From Mytilus edulis (taxonomy: Eukaryota > Mollusca > Bivalvia > Mytilida > Mytilidae), in NCBI RefSeq assembly GCF_963676685.1, contig NC_092346.1, positions 49,443,062 through 49,507,061 of the forward strand: 64,000 nucleotides of DNA. The letters run 5' to 3'. The position numbers were made by a program, and so were the translations under genes. Within the stretch, counting starts at the first letter, position 1. Each line of letters starts with the position of its first letter. Under the pieces are notes generated by a model. The model saw only the letters and a program-made list of their open reading frames with translations. It did not search any database and was not told where the DNA came from. This document shows positions 54,706 through 64,000 of this stretch, in pieces.

Positions 54706-55450
54706 ATTATAAGGATTAAACACATTTTTTCTAGAGGTTATTGATGTGTAAACTCGGGTGATCAACAACAATAACCTCTAGAAACTTCGAACTTTTATTT
54801 AAGGTTCATCATAACCTTTTGGCTAAAATGGCCGTATTTACACCCCAAATTTTACTCTGAGTACAGACTAACCTATACACCTGCAACAGTTTTAAGGGAT
54901 GGCAGGAACTAGATATATAAATTTTAAATGCATTTTATGTTTCAGAAAATTATAAACTTTTCTAGATTTTGCTATCCATTTTTTTTCGTTCCTGCAGAAG
55001 GTGCAAAAATTAACTAAGTAGTGAAAACGATTGAGAAGCTCCCCTCATATAATCAATGTTGTGAGTAGTATTGATTTAAATGGACAATAGATGGACAATA
55101 GACACCTGTAAACAATAGGTTATTTAACAGGTTTAAACTGTGTAACTGAGTGGACCGTATCAAATGAAACTCGGGTGTTTGTTTATTTTGCTATCTTCTG
55201 CAGACTGGAAAAAAATGAACATCAAAATCCAGGTAAGTTTTTAATTTTCTGAAACGTAGACTTCATATAACTTTTATATATCTAGTTCCTGCCATGCCTT
55301 AAAACTTTCCTGGATGTACCAGTTTGTCTGTACTCATAGTAATTTTGAAGGTGTAAACACGGCCATATTTTTCAATTCCTTATGATGAACCTTAATCACC
55401 CGAGTTTACACATCAATAACCTCTAGAAAAAATGTGTTTAATCCTATAAT
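54706..55450. mobile_element. Foldback element, arms of about 250-300 bp
   Basis: The outer 58 bp arms are nearly perfect inverted copies (GGATTAAACACATTTTTTCT, AGAGGTTATTGATGTGTAAA, CTCGGGTGAT). Inner arms continue imperfectly (GGTTCATCATAA, GGCCGTATTTACACC, GGCAGGAACTAGATATATAA against their complements at 55280-55390) around a loop near 55020-55190. It has no coding content. No clear target duplication. Confidence 0.82.
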
Positions 55451-57210
55451 GACATATAATAGAACATTATGTTCTAATTCGTAACCTCAACCGAACATAA
55501 AGCATTTATCAATATAATACAAAACTCTCAATTGGTAGTAGCCACTTGCATAAGTCAAGTGCATTTTATTCAGATAATAAATACACGTAATTCATTTAAT
55601 ACCAATGAGTATTGTGATAAATTAATTCTTTCTCTGACTAGCACATCAATGTTTGCGACCCATCCTGGACTATCAACCTGTAAATAAATATTTTTTATAA
55701 TTATTTATTTTTATAATTATTTATTTAGAAAAAAGCCTCTGGAACACTTGACTGCAATGACTCGAATGACTTGAACTACCTTAAAACCACCCGTGCATGA
55801 AATGTTACCCGCATTCCTTATATATCCAATCAAACAGACCTATCTATAAATAGCATACACACGTGTACCTTGCCAAACAAAACAAACTTGCATCGATATA
55901 TGTACAACTTTAATAAATATAAATATCATACTGACGGGATCTGTTAAAGTACAGAGTCACGTTATAAGAACCAAAGAAACACAAAAAGTCGCATATACAA
56001 AACACACCAGCAAAAAATAAAAGATAATACAAACACATTGACGGGATGTTTAAGTACCGAGCGACGTTAAATGGATATCACATAAAACAATTCAACAGTA
56101 AAATTAATATTAATAATAGAACAAAGACAAATGAAAGAACAATATAACACGTTTTTAAGATGATAAACAACATCAGTACGCATAATCTATACTTCAAGAC
56201 CATCATGTATTATTTGTGAAGTTGATACGGAATATTTAACAACAAGGTCTTGGTACCTTCCGATAAACTTTTTTTAGAAAAAGGACGAGACGTTCTTTGA
56301 CAAATCCCTGGTTCATCAACTTTCTACTCAGACACTAATGACGTTTTAGCTGCAAGCTCTTGAATATCGAATAAGATGGGAAATATATATCCCATATGCA
56401 GGTGAAGTTGGTATATTGCTTTTAAGGTGGGGGAAATTTATAATTTCAAAATTAAAATCGTCTCGTTTGTCATAGATTCTGGTACTGAGATGACTGAGTA
56501 AGTCAAATTCGAGATATAAGTCTAAAAATGGTATTTTTTGTCTTATAGAAGGTTCTGTATAACCTCTGCTTCATATGGAGTACAAAAACTAGCCCACTAA
56601 TGTAACACAAGTACCCATTGGAATACCAGCTGTCACTCTACCAAACTCAACAAATATGTAGTCGGATCAAAAAGGTCATCATTATAATATCATCTTCGGT
56701 GTTTTGTTTTTAAGTTCGGGTGGGTCTTCATTAAGAAAAATTTAACACGACCTAAAACATGAAATTTGTATCTACTTTTTTCTCTTCCTATGCTACGATT
56801 TAGTCTATTTTTTTATTGAGCTTGGGGAAAATAGATGTACTACACTTTAAAAACTCATCCGTGGCGAATTAAAACAGTTGGAAGGCTAAATCAATACAGT
56901 TTGTAGACTTTAAATATCGAAAATTCCACATAAAGGTTGTGTCAAATACGGTTTCGTCAATCTGTACCAATGCTGACAAGACAACGAGACCAGCTACGTC
57001 TCGAATTACATTTGTATCCAAGGTCGACGTGACCTTAGATTAGTTGTAGTAGCAAGTAAACACGTCAAACTGTATATGATAAATGTTGTTTGTTATGAGA
57101 GTCAGATACGCTTGCAAAATTTCATGGCCAGGATATTTTACGATCACCCTTTACCATTGTGAGCTCGATCCCATTGCAATAATTTGGTCTACTTTTGATA
57201 AATATTTACA
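55451..57210. other. Non-coding interval
   Basis: Contains a GGGATGTTTAAGTACCGAGC module at 56043-56068, shared with other repeats here, and otherwise unassigned sequence. Short hints of PLE-like coding were not strong enough to call. Confidence 0.4.
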
Positions 57211-57535
57211 CCACTGGGTCGATGCTACTGCTGGTGGATAATTCGTCCCCGAGGGTATCACCAGCCCAGTAGTCAGCACTTCGGTGTTGACGTAAATATC
57301 AAGTATATGGTCATTTTTATAAATGTTCTGTTACAAAACTTAATTTTTCGAAAAATTATTACATTAGCCGTATTTGACACACGTTTTAGGAATTTTGGGT
57401 CCTCAATGCTCTTCAGCTTTCTACTTGTTTTGGCTCTATAACTTTTTTTGATCTGAGCGACACTGATGAGTCTTATGTAGACGAAACGCGCGTCTGGCGT
57501 ATTAAATTATAATCCTTGTACCGTTGATAACTATT
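57211..57535 (+). mobile_element. Retrozyme-like repeat, plus-strand monomer
   Basis: Starts with the module also found in the PLE leader (57211-57272), continues through AGCACTTCGGTGTTGACG, GCCGTATTTGACACACG, TTTTGGGTCCTCAATGCTCT and GATCTGAGCGACA, and ends with a hammerhead-like core and ATTATAATCCTTGTACCG. It is a non-coding, non-autonomous repeat. Retrozymes with hammerheads are known in metazoans, to my knowledge including mussels. Confidence 0.75.
57463..57501 (+). ncRNA. Hammerhead ribozyme-like core
   Basis: CTGATGAG (57463-57470) then stem II GTCT/AGAC with a 5-nt loop, then GAAA (57483-57486), then stem III ACGC/GCGT closing on a 7-nt loop, and a GTA cleavage triplet ending at 57501. 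These are the conserved parts of a type I hammerhead. I could not find a convincing stem I between the sequences before CTGATGAG and after GTA, so self-cleavage is unproven. Confidence 0.65.
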
Positions 57536-58159
57536 TGAGGAAAACTCAGTCACGTTTGAACGAGGACCGCTGGTCTAAATTTGAGACTCATGTGCCGAGT
57601 CTGAAGAAAGGCTCTGGCTTATCGATGATCTCGGAGACGAGGATATTACTCATGAAAGACGATGAGACGGATGACAGTCAGGCGACAATTGACTTTTGCA
57701 TGAAAGGGGTTCATCCGACGAAGAAAATGGCATGAACATTGTTAACGGTAATATGTGATACCAGCGACCAGGCTGATGCATTAGTGCAAGATTCGTGATG
57801 ACATTGACGCTTCAGAACGTGTTCATAAGCAGCGGGATCGGGGAAATCGAATTGATTGTTTGCAAAATGACGCCTTTGAACAATGGTTACATAACAAATA
57901 TTGCACTAAACATGCAATAGTTCAGATAATGTGTCCTCCATGTTATACTCTTAATCACTGAAATATCAGTGAACCTATAGTCGTACACCACTAGAACTTA
58001 CGGAACAATAATTCCATTCTTCAATGTTACAAGACTGAAAAGAATGGAGAATGTTCATTGTCTCCGCATTTTTGGTCCATGTATGTACTGTGCTGTTAAC
58101 CTTAACTGTGATATTCTTCATATTTCAAAGGAGCTGGATTAGAGATTTAGCACATTGGT
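57536..58159. other. Unassigned interval
   Basis: A 67-codon frame at 57535-57735 (RLNEDRWSKFETHVPSLKKG) and an alternative frame with LIDDLGDEDITHER have protein-like composition but no recognised family. They could be the remains of an element ORF. No repeats were recognised. Confidence 0.3.
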
Positions 58160-58745
58160 TGAGTGGCACTTTTATTCATCAGTTTTATGTCTTTGAGCTT
58201 TTGATTTTGCCATTTGATCAAGGACTTTCAATTTTGAAGTTTCCTCGGAATTCAGTATTTTGGTGATTTTACTTTTTGAAAGAAATAAAGGCAACAGTAG
58301 TATACCGCTGTTCAAAACTCATAAATCCAGGGACAAAAAACAAAATCGGGGTAACAAACTAAAACCGAGGGAAACGCATTAAATATAAGAGAACAACGAC
58401 ATAACACCGAAACGTAACACACACAGAAACGGACCAAGCATCAGACAAAACACCACGAGAATAACAACTATAACATGAAAACCAAATACATGAATTTGGG
58501 ATAGACAAGTACCGTGCCACGTCTGATCTCAATATCTCAAAAATAAGAGAAAACACAAACGACTCAACGTTAAAATGCAACACACACAGAAACGTTAAAT
58601 AATATAACAATGGCCATCTTCCTGACTTGGTACAGGACACTTTTAAAGGGGAATAAAAGTGGTGGGTTGAACCTGGTTTTGTGGCATGCCTAACCTCGCA
58701 CTTTAATGACAAAGTTAAATATAACATTGAAATGACAACATAATA
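58160..58745 (+). repeat. Composite of dispersed mussel-type repeats
   Basis: Three blocks: 58160-58275 (GATTTTGCCATTTGATCAAG, TTTCCTCGGAATTCAGTAT), 58284-58530 (GGCAACAGTAGTATACCGCT, AACTAAAACCGAGGGAAACG, GACAAGTACCGTGCCACGTC) and 58610-58745 (GGCCATCTTCCTGACTTGGT, GTGGGTTGAACCTGGTTTTG). Relatives occur at 20125, 34420, 50215 and 59288. The long minus-strand frame across them is not a gene. Confidence 0.6.
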
Positions 58746-58827
58746 TTACAGGACTACAATACAAATAAATAGAAGAACATATTAGACAAAGAAAAACATG
58801 ATTAATAGATAACAAAAAGCATCAGGT

Positions 58828-58990
58828 TTAAAATTCAATACGCCAAAAACGCGCCTTGTCCACACAGGACTTACAAGTGACGCCCAGATATAAAAGATCG
58901 AAAGTGAAAAAAGTACAAAGTTGTACAGCACTGGAGATAAAAAGTTGAAAAGGTTTCGCCAAATACGGCATTGTTTTTATGCCCGGGATA
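58828..58990 (-). mobile_element. Diverged retrozyme relative with ruined hammerhead
   Basis: Minus-strand order matches the other copies: GCCAAATACGGC-like block (58958), CTGGGCGTCAC, then a position-equivalent CTTGTAAG, GTCC..GGAC and GGCGTATTGAATTTTA. The catalytic CTGATGAG and GAAA are both lost, but stem II keeps pairing (GTCC/GGAC). Confidence 0.5.
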
Positions 58991-59287
58991 AGAACATTCT
59001 TATTATATAGAACAATTCATGCTATTGCAAACAGTAAATTTTATCAAATGAATATGAAAGAGATATACATAAAGAAACTGAAGTATTAACTAATTACAGA
59101 AAAGAACCTCACAAATGCACACTTTTAAAAACCCTGTTAAAAATAAGGCAGAGTAAGTCGTGTCTGTTGTTTCTTTAATTTAAAATAGATTGAGAAAAAG
59201 TGGTAATTGTCTTTCGGATAACATGGCCATTAATATTCTAGTGGCAGTCGCTTGACCACAATCTTGGATTTACTTGTATAATAATAA

Positions 59288-59370
59288 AGGTAACAGTATT
59301 ATAGCGGTGTTTAAGTCATTAATCGATTGAGAATAAGAAATCCAGATAACAAACCATCAACTATAAAACT
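59288..59370 (+). repeat. Fragment of the 58284 repeat family
   Basis: AAAGGTAACAGTATTATAGC, GGTGTTTAAGTCATTAATCG and AACAAACCATCAACTA parallel the start of the block at 58284. Confidence 0.5.
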
Positions 59371-59419
59371 GTAAACAAAGGAATATATAGTTATCAAAAG
59401 TACCAGGATTATAATTTTA

Positions 59420-59458
59420 TACGCCAGACGCGCGTTTCGTCTACATAAGACTCATCAG
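59420..59458 (-). ncRNA. Hammerhead ribozyme-like core, intact residues
   Basis: On the minus strand: CTGATGAG, stem II GTCT/AGAC, GAAA, stem III ACGC/GCGT and the GTA triplet, as at 57463. Stem I is not evident. Confidence 0.65.
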
Positions 59459-59774
59459 TGACGCTCAGATCAAAATAGTTAAAAAGCCAAACAAATACAA
59501 AGTTGAAGAGCATTGAGGACCCAAAATTCCAAAAAGTTGTGCCAAATACGGCTAAGGTAATCTACTCCTGGGGTAAGAAAATTCTTAGTTTTTCGAATAA
59601 TTCAAAGTTTTGTAAACAGAAAATTTATAAAAATGACCATATAATTGATATTCATGTCAACACCGAAGTGTTGACTACTGGGCTGGTGATACCCTCGGGG
59701 ACGAAACGTCCACCAGCAGTGGCATCCACCCAGTGGTGTAAATAGTTATCAAAAGTACCAGGATTATAATTTTA

Positions 59775-59813
59775 TACGCCAGACGCGCGTTTCGTCTACA
59801 TAAGACTAATCAG
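59775..59813 (-). ncRNA. Hammerhead-like core with a mutated catalytic base
   Basis: Same layout as the previous core, but CTGATTAG replaces CTGATGAG. This changes the position equivalent to G8, which is needed for catalysis. It should not cleave. Confidence 0.6.
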
Positions 59814-60029
59814 TGACGCTCAGATCAAAATAGTTAAAAAGCCAAACAAATACAAAGTTGAAGAGCATTGAGGACCCAAAATTCCAAAAAGTTGTGCCAA
59901 ATACGGCTAAGGTAATCTACTCCTGGGGTAACAGGAACACCGAATTGCAACAAAAACAAACGCCAACACACAGACAACTTACTTATTAATTATACATGAA
60001 ATATTTCCCTCTAGACGATAAGCAACATA

Positions 60030-61330
60030 TCGATTAATCTGTTGACATATTTTGAAAAGTTCACCCAAATTTAACCTTGAAAGTAGTAATATTGTCACTT
60101 GGAGACTGTTATTTCATACGAAAAACATAATGTGCTTCTAATCACCACCATCCTGGGATTTAGTTTTATTTTAACACAGAGAGCGTTACTCGGCTATAAC
60201 GAGACAACGCATTTGACGTCATCAACCCAATTAGACGTGAAACACCTAATTGCAAACAATAACATACGCCGACGCACATAAGAACCTACTTATTGAATAT
60301 ACATGAAATAGCTGCCTTGGACGATCAATTAATATTTTGACATGTTTTGAAAAGTTAAACTCAAATTAACAATGGAAACAGTTGTCACTGAAAGTACATT
60401 TTTTTGTCTTAATATTTTTACCTATGTTGAAATACGTGCAGAGTATCAAATCATTATATGACAAATTTTTAAGTCTCAAATTTAAAACTCAAATTAACAA
60501 TGGAAACAGTTGTCACTGAAAGTACATTTTTTTGTCATACGAAAAAAACAATATATTACGGTAAAATTAAATGTGCTTGTAATCACCAACATCCTAGCTA
60601 TCGTATCACTACAGGTCGTAAATAGTTAATGTGGAGCAGGATCTGCTTACCCTTCCGGAGCACCTGAGATCACCCCTAGTTTTTGGTGGGGTTCGTCTTG
60701 TTTATTCTTTAGTTTTCTATGTTGTGTCATGTGTACTATTGTTTTTCTGTTTGTCTTTTTCATTTTTAGCCATGGCGTTGTCAGTTTGTTTTAGATTTAT
60801 GAGTTTGACTGTCCCTTTGGTATCTTTCGTCCCTCTTTTAAAGATGTTGCAGTTGTGAATTCCATTTATTCAGTTGAAAAATTAATGGTTTCGGTCATCC
60901 CCATTTAAATTTTTTTTTATCTCCCTTTAGTCTTTTTAGAAAGTGCTATTAAAGGCTGAGAGGCAACTCATTTGACACTATCAATCCGACTAGACCTGCC
61001 TGCGTATTGATGCATCCCGCACTGTTAAACGGAGGAAGAGAGGTTACTTCTTCATGGAATATGTTCTGTCTTAATCCTTCCCAACTCTGGAGAAAACAAC
61101 ATTTAAGTCCTATATTCTAGGCTCCACGAATATTGGTTCAAGATTGCGTACAATTTCATATCATAGAGAACAACCATTTAACAAGGGTGGTAATGTCATG
61201 TAATAAACTGTGCATACGAAAAAAAATATGTTACGGTAAAATGTGCTTGTAATCACCACCATCCTGGATTTTTGAAAGGTTTAATTTCAAGCAGAGAGCG
61301 TAGTACTTGGCTGTATATTGATATCCATTG
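60030..61330. repeat. Cluster of local duplications
   Basis: A 52-bp direct repeat (ACTCAAATTAACAATGGAAA, CAGTTGTCACTGAAAGTACA) occurs at 60357-60408 and 60486-60537. CATACGAAAAAAA..ATTACGGTAAAA..TGTGCTTGTAATCACC occurs at 60537 and 61213, with a shorter relative at 60114. AGAGAGCGT..ACT-GGCT occurs at 60178 and 61294. The sequence at 60407-60476 recurs at 63837-63906. This is probably one old repeat reduplicated. Confidence 0.6.
60630..60838 (+). mobile_element. 5'-truncated PLE 3' UTR insertion
   Basis: From GTGGAGCAGGATCTGCTTAC to TCGTCCCTCTTTT, nearly identical to 46998-47206, with one or two differences seen. A young 3'-only insertion. Confidence 0.88.
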
Positions 61331-61934
61331 GACGTGGCTCGGTACTTGTACATCCCGACATTGTTCTATGATAATTCTCGTATACTCGTCTTTCATTTCG
61401 CTCATGGTTACAGAGCGCAATTATTCAACCGGCCAAATTTTTACAAGATGGTAGTCGGAAAAAAACTTTGAAGCTCCTGATTGGAAAATGCAGGTTGGAA
61501 TTATTTTTTATTTGAAAGCTTATTCATTAAGGTTTAAAAGTAGGTGGAAATTAAGTTTTATTTTTTTTATTTACTGAGTCATCAAAATTAGTCTTTCCAA
61601 GTTACTGCGGAATTGGGAATTTTCCACAACAGCATTTTAGGGCACTTTTTGCCGCATGACCATATACTTTATTTTTGCTGTTATAAAAGGCTGACATCTA
61701 TAGCCACAGGAACTGCTACCAATTTTTCTCTAGTTTGTTTATTCTTAAAGAAAGAAATATTTGAATACCACTGTGGTACTATGGAAAATGCATTACAAAT
61801 AATTGCACTATTGAAACCTCGTGTGCTTTTTCTATGATACATATATGACGTGGCTCTTTACTTATATATCCCGTAAGATTATAACACAATGTGCCCTTAT
61901 TTTTGACATCTTTACCTATCATATAAAAAAGATA
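61331..61934. other. Non-coding interval
   Basis: Short frames such as 61613-61837 have no recognised domain. Nothing else is supported. Confidence 0.4.
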
Positions 61935-62165
61935 TGGTATGATTGCCGATGAGACAACTTTCTACAAGAGACCAAATGACACTGAAATTTACAACTATTG
62001 GTCACCGTATGGCATTCAACAATGAGCAAAGCCGATACTGCATAGTCGGCTATAAAATGCTCATCAATGACAAATGTAAAACAATATTAAAGAGAAAACT
62101 AACGATCGAATGTATGTGCAAAAAATAAACGAAAATCAAATATGTAACACATCAACAAACGACAA
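61935..62165 (+). mobile_element. SINE-like mussel repeat, plus copy
   Basis: GGTATGATTGCCGATGAGAC, AACTATTGGTCACCGTATGG, TTCAACAATGAGCAAAGCC and GTAACACATCAACAAACGAC. The inverse copy lies at 62880-63125, with a diverged relative at 53355. A tRNA-like A/B box could not be placed with confidence. Confidence 0.65.
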
Positions 62166-62373
62166 CCACTGAATTACAAGAAACACATGACTTAGTGCAA
62201 TGCTAAGATACAGATATCCACTGAATTACGAGAAACACATGACTTAGTGCAATGCTAAGATACAGATATCCACTGAATTACAAGAAACACATGACTTAGT
62301 GCAATGCTAAGATACAGATATCCACTGAATTACAAGAAACACATGACTTAGTGCAATGCTAAGATACAGATAT
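62166..62373. repeat. 52-bp tandem repeat, exactly 4 copies
   Basis: The unit CCACTGAATTACAAGAAACA plus CATGACTTAGTGCAATGCTA and AGATACAGATAT is repeated four times. Only one base differs (TTACGAG in the second unit). The near identity implies recent expansion. Confidence 0.95.
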
Positions 62374-62630
62374 CGACAGATTGTAATGATCAAATTACAG
62401 AATTACAGTGTTGGATTCGTTAGGCAACAACCATTTGAGTTTGGGTTGGGGCGGCTATGGATTATTTTGGAAAAAAGATATTTGTTTCCAATTTTTGGAG
62501 AAAACAAAAATTTGTTTTTAACCCTGAGAAAAAAAAAATTGTTTGTTTCACCCTCATCTGCCACTATATGTAATGCTAAAATTGAAAGAAAAAACTTGTT
62601 TTCGCCTTGTGCATGATTTTTTTATTAGTT

Positions 62631-62870
62631 GTTAGTAGCTTTGAACTAGCTGTCAGATAACCGCGAGTGCTCTCAGATCTGTTCATTGTCTTTTTGTTTT
62701 GGGATGTATAAGTACCCGGCCACGTCCACTTGTATTTTTGTCCATATCATGAGTTAAGCCTTTTTCAACTGATTTGTATAGTTCGTTCTTATGTTGTACT
62801 GTTTTACCACTGTCCCAGGGTTGGGATCCCGCTAAGTTCCCTAACATGTTTAACCCCGCCACATTATTTT
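62631..62870 (+). repeat. Dispersed repeat, same family as 19561-19830
   Basis: AACCGCGAGTGCTCTCAGAT, TGTCTTTTTGTTTTGGGATG, TAAGTACCCGGCCACGTCC, TTTTTCAACTGATTTGTA and CAGGGTTGGGATCCCGC. A longer and better preserved copy than the one at 19.6 kb. Confidence 0.65.
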
Positions 62871-62879
62871 TGTATGTGC

Positions 62880-63125
62880 CTGTAATTCAGTGGTTGTCGT
62901 TTGTTTATGTGTTACATATTTGTTTTTCGTTCATTTTTTTATATAAATAAGGCCGTTTGTTTTCTCGTTTGAATTGTTTTACATTGTCTTATCGGGGACT
63001 TTTATAGCTGACTATGCGGTATGGGCTTTGCTCATTGTTGAAGGCCGTACGGTGACCTATAGTTGTTAATGTTTGTGTAATGTTGGTCTCTTGTGGGCAG
63101 TTGTCTTATTGGCAATCATACCACA
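62880..63125 (-). mobile_element. SINE-like mussel repeat, minus copy
   Basis: The reverse complement of the repeat at 61935-62165: GTGGTTGTCGTTTG, GGCTTTGCTCATTGTTGAAG, ACGGTGACCTATAGTTGTTA and TTGTCTTATTGGCAATCATA. With the plus copy it forms a 0.7-kb spaced inverted pair. Confidence 0.65.
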
Positions 63126-64000
63126 TCTTTTTTATATTGTCGCCAAAAAGATAGATTGTTTTTCGCCGAAAAAAAAGATTGTACGGAAAAAAATTCCATT
63201 TCCGCAATTATTAGGATGTGCTATCCCGTTAAATAAGGTTTCTACAGGTGCAACCTAACATCAAACCCAAATCTTTGTAATTTAATGCGACTGTCATACA
63301 AATAAGAGGATGTTAAGCTAGCTTTCAAACCAGATTAAATCCACCATTTTCTACATAACATGATGGTACCCAAATTGCACCTATTTTAACAGTTTTTCAA
63401 CTTACGTTTATTTATGCTTCAGACACAAGTTTTCGTTATGTGTTTATTTTGTAGATGTATCAGTATTTACTACATGATTTCACTAATTAAATTTTGAATC
63501 CATATGGAATCATAGATAATTTGGTCTGAACTCCAAACCACCAATGATTCTGCAATGAGGAGTACCCAAATTCCATCCGTGCTTAAATTCGCATCGTCAA
63601 AAGTCTAATAACAGAGTTCTTGTTTAATTTCTTCAAATATTTTGAACAATTGGATATTTGTCCATGCTTACACTTTATCTTTTAAGAAATGGACACTTGT
63701 AACATATTGTGTTTGCTAATTTTAAAAAGATGACGTTTTGATGACGTCGCATGGCGACCTTTCCGTACATTTTGCTTTTTCAGTAAAACATTTCATCTGT
63801 TGATTAATACTGTACCTTTGATAACTATTGTGTATATCTTAATATTTTTACCTATTTTGAAATACGTTCATAGTATCAAATCATAAAAATACAAATTTTT
63901 AAGTCTCTAGGAACTTCCAAACTAAGTCTCTTTTTGGACGCAACGACGCAATCATTTGGCTTGTGACGTCAAAGTGATTTTGAACGACATCCAAACTAAT
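63126..64000. other. Non-coding right edge
   Basis: AT-rich, no gene. Contains a copy at 63837-63906 of the segment at 60407-60476, and the CRE-like GATGACGTCGCATGG at 63740. Confidence 0.45.

Larger units (their letters stand above)
59389..59930 (-). mobile_element. Retrozyme-like tandem: one 355-bp monomer plus a partial second
   Basis: TACCAGGATTATAATTTTAT recurs at 59401 and 59756 (offset 355). Sequence from CAGATCAAAATAGTTAAAAA to CTACTCCTGGGGTAA is the same in both units. The second unit breaks off near 59929. Each unit carries a hammerhead-like core on the minus strand (59458-59420 and 59813-59775), and the complete one includes the PLE leader module (59736-59676). Tandem hammerheads about 350 bp apart are the usual genomic form of retrozymes. 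Confidence 0.8.

Noticed and set aside
1..64000. tRNA and rRNA genes
   Set aside because: No cloverleaf with proper A and B boxes and no rRNA-like conserved block was found by eye. A tRNAscan-SE run would settle this.

Overview
The window looks like AT-rich nuclear DNA of a bivalve mollusc, most probably a mussel close to Mytilus. The reasons are the intron-split animal gene with GT/AG junctions, the lack of bacterial gene organisation, the many decayed transposons, and several dispersed repeats I recognise as typical of mussel sequence. The species call is an inference.

Only one host gene is clearly intact: a six-exon SLC16/monocarboxylate-transporter-like gene at 25007-30865 (+), with phase-consistent junctions and two minisatellites in its introns. 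A second gene-like locus, 51218-54336 (+), is a decayed DUF3504 (Crypton-type tyrosine recombinase) gene with in-frame stops and an inserted MITE that itself holds a SINE-like repeat. Nearly everything else is mobile or repetitive DNA.

Layout. 0-1.1 kb: decayed YqaJ-type nuclease, cut by a retrozyme fragment. 2.6-5.6 kb: LTR-element ends around a LINE reverse transcriptase. 8.2-12.4 kb: candidate MULE with a FLYWCH zinc finger, bounded by inverted arrays of a short A-rich motif. 14.0-15.9 kb: GT/GA tract, then a 1.17 kb MITE. 17-18 kb: minisatellite and a Penelope-like (PLE) fragment. 22.0-23.2 kb: dead Tc1/mariner. 25-31 kb: transporter gene. 31.1-34.1 kb: broken PLE with C-terminal GIY-YIG. 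36.6-40.1 kb: 1.7 kb tandem duplication carrying a KCTD-like BTB domain and Ty3-type RT remnants. 42.2-47.3 kb: young PLE of the permuted (Naiad-like) type, with a 995-codon open frame (GIY-YIG before RT) and a pseudo-LTR tandem structure, inserted in an older coding remnant. 48-50 kb: 161-bp tandem repeat, hairpin and helicase fragment. 51-55.5 kb: DUF3504 pseudogene and a foldback element. 57-60 kb: hammerhead-bearing retrozyme-like repeats on both strands. 60-64 kb: duplicated repeats and an inverted SINE-like pair.

The most interesting link is a roughly 63-nt self-complementary module. It sits in the leader of the permuted PLE just before its start codon, and also in the hammerhead retrozyme repeats 13-16 kb away. 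This suggests the autonomous PLE and the non-autonomous ribozyme repeats share a replication signal. All calls come from reading the sequence; no database search was run.
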